Source: Longitalea luteola (GTDB lineage: Bacteria; Bacteroidota; Bacteroidia; Chitinophagales; Chitinophagaceae). From it: a stretch of 64,000 nucleotides of DNA. The DNA lies in the NCBI RefSeq assembly GCF_017356035.1, contig NZ_JAFIQX010000004.1, positions 310,001-374,000 on the forward strand, read 5' to 3'. The stretch's first letter is position 1; each line of letters begins with the position of its first letter. Under the pieces are notes generated by a model that worked only from the letters and a program-made list of their open reading frames with translations, searched no databases and was not told the DNA's origin. The translations under genes and the position numbers were made by a program. Positions 54,145-62,100 of this stretch are shown piece after piece.

Positions 54145-54765
54145 ATGAAGAAATATTTAAGTACAATTTTGTTGCTGTCTGTTGCCACATTAACGGTTGC
54201 ACAGATAGCCGACAACACAAAAACCCCGCTCAGCCTGATGAAAGACCCCTACTTAGACTGGGTTTACAGATGGAAACTGGAAGGATTTACCTGCGACACG
54301 ATGTATTATACCGCTGAGATCGAACAAAATATTATAGATTCTGCCATCCAAACTATAAAAAACCAAACCTCATTCAAGATCCACTTTTTATATCGCGGCA
54401 AAATGACAAGCCCATTGGAACTCTCGAAAGAAGAACAAGCTTACCTGCTAACAGAATTGGAAAAGCACAAAAGCCACAGATGGGATTCCAATTTATTTCC
54501 TAATTCAAAACGCATCGAGCTCACTGAAATACAAAATTCGCTTAACATTACTGAAAAGCTACCATCAGAAAGCGAAAAAAACATGTGTTCAATTGTTTAT
54601 ACTTTTTCAAAACCAATTTTTTTAAGAGATAATACAATCACCCTGTTTTTAGATCAGAAAAAATACAGAACTAACTATACACAATTAGAGTTCAATTTTT
54701 ACACATTTCAGAATAACAGATGGGAAGTTCTGGCAACCGTTTACAATTATTATGAAAGTGAGTAA
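54145..54765 (+). CDS. Uncharacterised exported protein
   Basis: The ATG at 54145 gives 206 aa with a signal peptide (KKYLSTILLLSVATLTVAQ). I do not recognise a family. The mature part has no membrane segment, a moderately AT-rich gene sequence, and two cysteines. It is read in the same direction as the SDR gene 103 bp downstream, but co-transcription is not evident. Confidence 0.65.
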   Translation: MKKYLSTILLLSVATLTVAQIADNTKTPLSLMKDPYLDWVYRWKLEGFTCDTMYYTAEIEQNIIDSAIQTIKNQTSFKIHFLYRGKMTSPLELSKEEQAYLLTELEKHKSHRWDSNLFPNSKRIELTEIQNSLNITEKLPSESEKNMCSIVYTFSKPIFLRDNTITLFLDQKKYRTNYTQLEFNFYTFQNNRWEVLATVYNYYESE

Positions 54766-54868
54766 AGACGCCCAACGGTTATGGCGCTAACTGAAATAAG
54801 TTTCATTAAACAATTTTTCAGGCAGTCTGTTGTATTCATTCATATCAATTATACTTTAAAAGCAATCA

Positions 54869-55663
54869 ATGGACCTGCAACTTCATAACAAAACGGCATT
54901 TATAAGCGGTTCAACCGCCGGCATCGGCCTGGCTGTTGCCGAAGCCCTGCTGAAAGAGAACGCGACCGTCATTATTAACGGACGCAAAGAAAAACAGGTT
55001 GAGGAAGTGGTAACAGCCCTTCAAAAAGCTTTTCCGCAGGCTAAGGTTTCCGGCATGGCCGCTGATTTTAGTAAAAAGGAAGAGGTGGACGCCCTGATAG
55101 CCAGACTGCCTCAAATTGACATACTGGTAAACAACGTAGGCATATTTGAACCCAAGCCCTTCGCTGAAATCCCGGACGAGGACTGGTTCCACTTATTTGA
55201 GGTGAACGTCATGAGCGGGGTTCGACTGTCACGTGTTCTGTTTCCCAAAATGCTCGAACGCAATTGGGGCCGTATCATTTTTGTTTCCAGTGAATCAGCG
55301 GTATTCATTCCCGATGAAATGATCCATTATGGCATGACGAAAACGGCCCAGGTGGCCATTGCCCGGGGTATGGCGGAATTGACAAAAGGAACTCATGTAA
55401 CGGTGAACAGCGTTTTACCGGGTCCTACCAGATCGAGAGGCGTTGGAGATTTTGTGAATAGCCTGGCAACACAGGAGAACGTGAGTTTTGATGAAATGGA
55501 ATCCAAATTCTTCCAGGACTTCCGACCTACATCCCTGTTGCAACGCTTTGCCACTCCGGAAGAAGTAGCCAATATGGTAGCTTACCTGGCAAGTCCGCTA
55601 GCGTCAGCGACCAATGGCGCTGCTATTCGGGTGGAAGGCGGGTTGATAAGGTCGATACTGTAG
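54869..55663 (+). CDS. SDR family NAD(P)-dependent oxidoreductase
   Basis: The 264-aa protein has the classical short-chain dehydrogenase landmarks: the nucleotide loop SGSTAGIGLAVAEAL, NNVG at residue about 89, and the catalytic Ser-Tyr-Lys set in FVSSESA and HYGMTKTA. Length matches the family. The C-terminal PGPTRSRG and EEVANMVAYLASPLASATNG are typical of Bacteroidetes SDRs. Substrate unknown. It converges with the RHS-linked gene across a terminator. Confidence 0.92.
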   Translation: MDLQLHNKTAFISGSTAGIGLAVAEALLKENATVIINGRKEKQVEEVVTALQKAFPQAKVSGMAADFSKKEEVDALIARLPQIDILVNNVGIFEPKPFAEIPDEDWFHLFEVNVMSGVRLSRVLFPKMLERNWGRIIFVSSESAVFIPDEMIHYGMTKTAQVAIARGMAELTKGTHVTVNSVLPGPTRSRGVGDFVNSLATQENVSFDEMESKFFQDFRPTSLLQRFATPEEVANMVAYLASPLASATNGAAIRVEGGLIRSIL

Positions 55664-55683
55664 ATGGATGCACATAAATAAAA

Positions 55684-55706
55684 AAGGAGGTCGTGGCGAC
55701 CTCCTT
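55684..55706 (-). terminator. Terminator downstream of the RHS-linked small gene
   Basis: AAGGAGGTCG pairs perfectly with CGACCTCCTT around TGG. On the minus strand it is followed by a run of T residues, so it terminates the RHS/immunity transcript. Confidence 0.85.
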
Positions 55707-55716
55707 AACACGCTTG

Positions 55717-56190
55717 CTAGTCACTATATTCAGATTCTAAGTACTGGTCAAAGGTTTCAAAAGTTTCCACTAACCGCCCATTATCGAATAACAGGTATAG
55801 ATCTTCAAATGACCTGATATGTTTATAAAACTCCTCTGTCAATAAAATCTTTTTACAAATCTCCTTAAGCACATTTAATATCAATGAAGAATCCGCATTG
55901 ATATGATATGTGTTACAATCATCAACAACAATCTTGTAACCTTCTGATTGGAAAACAAGGTCTTTGATATTTGAAATTTTTAATGATTCAATTGATCTGA
56001 GGAATGCATCAGTTGTCATTTTTGGTGGAAAATCATTTTTTGAAAAATATCTATCACCGGTATATCCAAACAGTTCCGATAAAACAATTTCTTTTTCACT
56101 ACCTAAAATATTCATGAAAGCAGGCAGTTCAATGTTATCGATATAGATGTATGGATTTTCAGATTCAATATTATACTTAATCAAATTCAT
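55717..56190 (-). CDS. Putative immunity protein of the RHS toxin
   Basis: This 157-aa acidic protein matches no family I recognise. It starts 2 bp after the RHS stop codon, is on the same strand, and the two end in a shared terminator. That is the normal place for the immunity gene of a polymorphic RHS toxin. Composition supports the idea: it is rich in D/E (FETFDQYLESEYSD at the C-terminus), small, and without signal peptide or membrane helix. Its sequence is more AT-rich than most of the window. The immunity role is inferred from context only. Confidence 0.7.
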   Translation of the reverse strand: MNLIKYNIESENPYIYIDNIELPAFMNILGSEKEIVLSELFGYTGDRYFSKNDFPPKMTTDAFLRSIESLKISNIKDLVFQSEGYKIVVDDCNTYHINADSSLILNVLKEICKKILLTEEFYKHIRSFEDLYLLFDNGRLVETFETFDQYLESEYSD

Positions 56191-56192
56191 AT

Positions 56193-59100
56193 TTATATTA
56201 TTCCAGGTTGCTCAAGTTTACCGGTTTTAATCTTTTTTCCGTTTTCATAACTTTGAGTTTGACGGATTTCTGCTCCTACAGGATCAACGCCGATGTACTT
56301 TTTATCCTTGGTAAGACCTTTATGTAAATAATTCTGGCCAAATCTTGTTACCTCCTTATGCTTAACACCATTTTCTGTCCATTCTTTAGTTTCCTCTCTG
56401 ACGATCATAAAATAATTTCCATTTCCTCCGCCAATATTTCCTTTTTTTAGTTCCCCGACCTGGGCAGTACCAAACCAATTGATCAATGCATCGGGATCGC
56501 CACTAGCAATCCCAAAGAAACTGGTAACAACATCAAGGATCATCATTGCCCCACCAACTTTTCCATTAACCTTGCTAACTACAGTTTCTTCGGCTGCTTT
56601 TGCTACAGCATTTGTTGCCGCAATACCTTCCTCAACTATTGTTACTACGGCTGGCATGATCTTTATTTTAGTTTGTGTACCGGGAAGTATGTGCGTTGCA
56701 CTTCCTTTTGCGGACTTATTAGGTACACCGTCCGCATTAAATCGCTGTCCTTCTGCATTTTCAAAATGCCAATGATCCACCCCTTTCCATCCGTTTAATG
56801 GTTTTCCATTTGCATCGTATTGTGCCTTATCGAAAAATAATTTATTTCCATGATGATCGACCCAACTCATTCCATTCGGGTTTCTATGTTGGGTATTCGG
56901 CTTCCAATGATTCAAGTCTACCTCACCAGGTGAATTAGGTATAGTCAAATCAAATTCACTTTCCAGACCCTCCAATTCTCTTGCATGGTTAGGCTGATTT
57001 GATGAAAAATGGTATGGAGAGTATTGTGGATATTTTGGCGTCAGCGGATCTATGCTTAAGAACTTGCCGATGCGTGGATCATAGACCCTAAAACCAAAAT
57101 CAATCTGATTGCCGAACCCCTTCACTTCATTGTCTGTCATTTGTCCCTGGAATCCAAATCTGTAAGCCTTACCATTGGCTACCCGGCTCATCATTCCAAA
57201 CGGATAATAATCCTGGGCATTTACAATGTGCGGCTCATAGTGATCGATCAAAGAACTTCCGGCTGAAGATACGCCATATTTGCGATCGCTCACAGTAGCT
57301 AGTACATTTCCTAAATGATTGGTAAGTTCATACTGTTTGGCTCCCCGGTTGTAAGTATAACTATGCATTAATTGTATGTCGGCAGGTCCGGTGTCCATCG
57401 ATTCGCCCGTTGTAAGCACGCCCAGCCGCTTGCTTCCATACATATATCTTTCAGCCTGTTTTAAATCCAGCGCCGCGAGATCGTTGTTATTACCCTCGGC
57501 GGTATAAGTACTTAACACATTACCCTGTGCATCGCGCACATACCAGGTATAATATTTATTTCCACCTGAAGTCACTACCTCGCTGATGCGATTGCCGGCA
57601 GCATCGTACGAATACTGAATATGAGTAGCCGGCGCTGTAGCTGTTGCCGCTTTGCTTATTTCCTGGATTTTACCGTAAACATTCCATTTTATATCGGTGA
57701 GTTTTTCAGCATCATCTCTTATTAAATTACCAATGGAGTCATAACCGTAATTGTTATCAGCCTGGGTTTCGACATCAGCCAACGCCTGATTATCCTGGCT
57801 TCCCGGGAAGGCATTGGCAGGCACATTATCGGTAACCCGCTTCAACTGATTGGTATTGGCATAATAATGATAATTCAAACTGTCCATATCAGCCGGAGTA
57901 CCGCTGATGCTTTTACGCAGGTATTTTAAAATATTACCATTAGCATCATAAGCGATCCGTTCTTTCAGGTTCTCACCCATGCTGGTCATACCATTCCAGT
58001 TGTTAGAGCCCACATTGAATCCTTTGTAGGCATCCTGGGCTATCAACCTGTTGAGCTGATCGTATTTATAATTATAGAAGATCAACGGTCCGCCCGGCGT
58101 ATTACCAGCATCAAAGCGTTTTTGATAAACACTCTGGCTGCTGATATTACCGTTGAACAAAGGCCTGTATTCGCCTGAAGGCAAATGCCCACTGTAACCA
58201 GGGAATGGCATAACCCCTGTATTAATAGCTGCATAATCGCCTGTGAAATAGTTTAATGTTAACCCTAAAGCGTCCTTCGCTGTATATTGGTTAAGGGTGC
58301 CGATTTTAGCATCACCACCCATATCACCTGCACCAGTACCTTGCTCAGCCGGGGCAGTAGCGTTGATGCCTTTCAACCAGCCCTGCAGGGTATATGCGTA
58401 ATCCATGCCCTGCACCTGCTGATCGCCGATCACTACACGCGCCAGCGGGCCATGGCGGTAATGTTCGTACCGGGCTTCTTTTTCCCACACCAGGCTGTCG
58501 GTGCTGGTTTCAACCAATGTTAACCGGTTATCGGCATCATAGCCGTAGCGATGGTAAAAGCCATCGCGCCATCCGGGCTGGTACATTACCATGTTTACAT
58601 TACCGCTGATCAAATCGTATTTGTATGCTATCTTTTTCCACCGGTTTTCATTTTTGTTCATCACATTGACAGTAGCATTTACATCCCTGCTACCAAAGTC
58701 CTGCAACAACTGATCTACATTACCTAATACATCATAGGTATAAAACGTACTCTGGTTATAAGCGTTATTGGTAACTGTATCGGTGTACGTGGTATAGCTT
58801 ACCCGATTGCGCAAATTGCGTTGTGTAATTACCAGTCGCATATCAATACCAGTACCGTCAAAGCCAGTATAAGGCAGGTCGTATACCGTATTTGTGATCT
58901 GTCCTCGCCGGTTTGTCAGCTTCATAAGCCAGGTGCCGAGCAGCGATTCATTACAGCTAACGGCATCGGTCATGGCTCCATTATTAGCGATATTGCTCAC
59001 CTGACCTATTTCGATAATGCGCCCCAGTGCATCGTATGTGGTATAACTGTACAACCTGCTGTCTTCAGTGACGCTTGCCGTTCGTTGTCGGGCATTGCGG

Positions 59101-62100
59101 CTGATGGCTATACGGCCTAACCGGTCGTACCAAAATTCCGACAATCCCCCGTCAGGCGTTTTTTGCGCCACTAATTTTTCTAATGTATTATACCGGTATT
59201 CACTAGTCAGTCGGTGCGCTGGTGTTAACAATTGGTTTGCCTTGCGGGCTGCTTTCACCGAATCTGACCAGGCGCTTGCCCAGGCAAACTTGCTTACATC
59301 AACACCCTCTGGTGGAACGGTTTTTATAAGATTGCCCGCCTGGTTGTAATAATACAACGTGTAATGAAACTCGCTGATGGGTTGTTCAACGGTAAAGTGT
59401 TCGTGATCGCGGGCACTAAGGCATTTCGCCAGGTAACGGTCGTCGAAATTACCTAACAGCGAATCGCTATATGCTTCATGTATCAACACACTGGTTGACC
59501 AGGCAAACAGCGTAGAATCGGCACAGGGTGTATGTTGTGTAAACTCCTTATCGGCCGGTGGAAATACCGGTTCGGTCTTTCCACAAAGGGTAATGTCTGG
59601 ATACCTGGTATTAACCGGAGTGGTATTCAACGGGGGCGTGCAAATATCCAACGGCATGTGGCTGGCTGCATATAAACTATCCAGCTGCGAATACGTATAG
59701 TTGGTTTGCTTTTGGGAATTATACCAGTTGGTGAACGCCTGTGCACATGGTAAACGAGGACATGCTATATAGCGATCAAACAGGCGGAACTGGCTGTTGT
59801 CATCAAAATTTTCATTATAAAACACCCGGCCGTTCTTGTCGTAACACTTTATATAGTCAAACAGAACGCTGAGGTTACTGTCAGCCTCAGACGTTACAGA
59901 CATACCATAAAATCTGCTTCTGGTTGCAGCCGACTCGATCGTAGCAGGATAACTAATGGATTTGATCAATTGCCCGTCCAGATAAAATTTAAAATAGAAG
60001 GGGTGCATTTCAAAACCAAGTGTATGAGGACCAGTATAATTCTGTTGTAACTCAGTAGCAAAATCAATATAACCAGGCGCATTATAAACCGAATTCCCAA
60101 AAGCGTTAAGATCATCAATACGAACTAACTGCTGGGTTCCCGTAGACGGGTTACTGAAATAAAATACAAACTGTTTCGAATGTAATGCTTCCCATGCCTT
60201 CAGGGTATCTTTCATTCTCATTTCGACTTTAACATATCCATCAATACAGGCTGAATCCTTTCCGAAGAAATCGAACTTAACCGATTGGTGACCGTACGAT
60301 GACGATAATGTATGGGGGAACTGAGCTGCCCCGTTTTTAAAGATGTCCGTATGCGGAACACCGGTATTGTTAATATTTAATCCAGACCAATTTACTTTCC
60401 AGGTGCTGGTATCAGTACCATCGCTATCGTATTTACGGCCATAATTGTAATAGTAATTAATAAATTCATTCTTAGCGCCCTGTAATTCGCTGTTCGTAGC
60501 CTCGCCGCACACACATGTATTAGCAACATTTACCGGATCGGCACCCGCAAAAGACAGCTGGGCTTCAGACAGCCAAACAGGGTCAACAGGCTCACTGCCT
60601 GTGTAATTACCTATGATCCCGTTATTGCGAAGCGCCGGATCATTCGTTGACTGGTCTATCACATATTGTTGACAGGTATTGCTGCTACCAAGGACAAAAT
60701 TTCCAACCAACCCATTTTGCGGCAATAATAACTTATCCATGTTGCCGGCTATTTCAGCAGTGGTACGCGCTTTCTTCCAAATCCTTACATAGCTCATCCA
60801 ACCGTTAAAACCCTGATTCCAAAGATTTGGTAATGAATCATACCCAATGTAAAAATTCCCTGTGGCTGATAAATTCAGCTGTGAAGGCTTGAGCCGGTAT
60901 TGTTGGTTATTGCTATCGATTATACATCCCGTTGAGGTAGATGAATATTTCGAAACGCCATCAATATAGATCCCAAGGGTATCTACATTACGCGTTACTG
61001 CAACATGGTGTGCCTTACCATCAAACAATTGAGGGGCATAAACATAAGAAAGTCCGCATCCCTGCATTGTGATCGCTAACCATTTGCTTTCCGTGATAGA
61101 CAACTCAAATCCTTCAACGGGACGCCCAACGCCAGACGGTTGATTTGCCCGGTTAGAAAATATCGTATAAGCTGCCGTTACGCCCGGAACGAGTTTAGGT
61201 TTGATCATCGCCTCCATGGTAAAATCACCGGTGCCTAATTGCAATCGCTCGTTCGGATTAGGAATAAGTACCCGTTGTCGGCTGTTTCTTGAAAATTGCA
61301 ATGCCTTGTTACAGTTTGTATCAGGTGCAAAAAGTACGCTTTCACAGGTACAGCTATTCGGAATATTTACCGGGTCGGCCCCGTCAAAAGAGATCTGGCC
61401 TGCAGACAACCAAACAGGATCTACAGGTTCACCGTCAGTTGAATTTCCTAAAATACCATTGTTCTGGAAAGACGGATCGTTGGTTGACCGGTCAACCACA
61501 AACTGTTGACAGCTATTATTGCTGGTCATTATGTAATTCCCAACCAGGCTGTCCTGTGGCAACAATACTGAATCCATATTACCGGCTATTTCAACGCCGG
61601 TTCGCGCTTTATTCCAAACCCGTACATAGCTTATCCAACCGTTAAAGATATTAGACCCGGTTATTGGATCAAATCCAATATATGAATTGCCCGTATAACG
61701 AGATATAGTATTAGGCCCCCCCGAACACATGGAGAGCATATATGATCTTGAAACACCATCAATATACAGGTTTACAGTACCGGCCTTTGGCGTGCTCACA
61801 GCAACATGGTGTGCTTTGCCGTCTAACAAATTAATACCTGAAGTTTCATAGGTAGTACACTCGCCCACAGTATATGCCAGGCCTCTATTATTAACAATGA
61901 GCCTTACTTCAGGAGTGGCAAATATGGTGTAACCTATATTGCCTTCCCTGCTTTTAATTTTAATTTTTGCCTCAATAGTCAACTTACTATAACCTAAGCT
62001 CAGGCGATTATTTTGCTTAGGAATAGTAACACGTTGGCCCGCAGCCGCTGAAAATCCCATGGCCACATTACAGCTAGCAGGTGGAGGCGCTATTTTTTCA

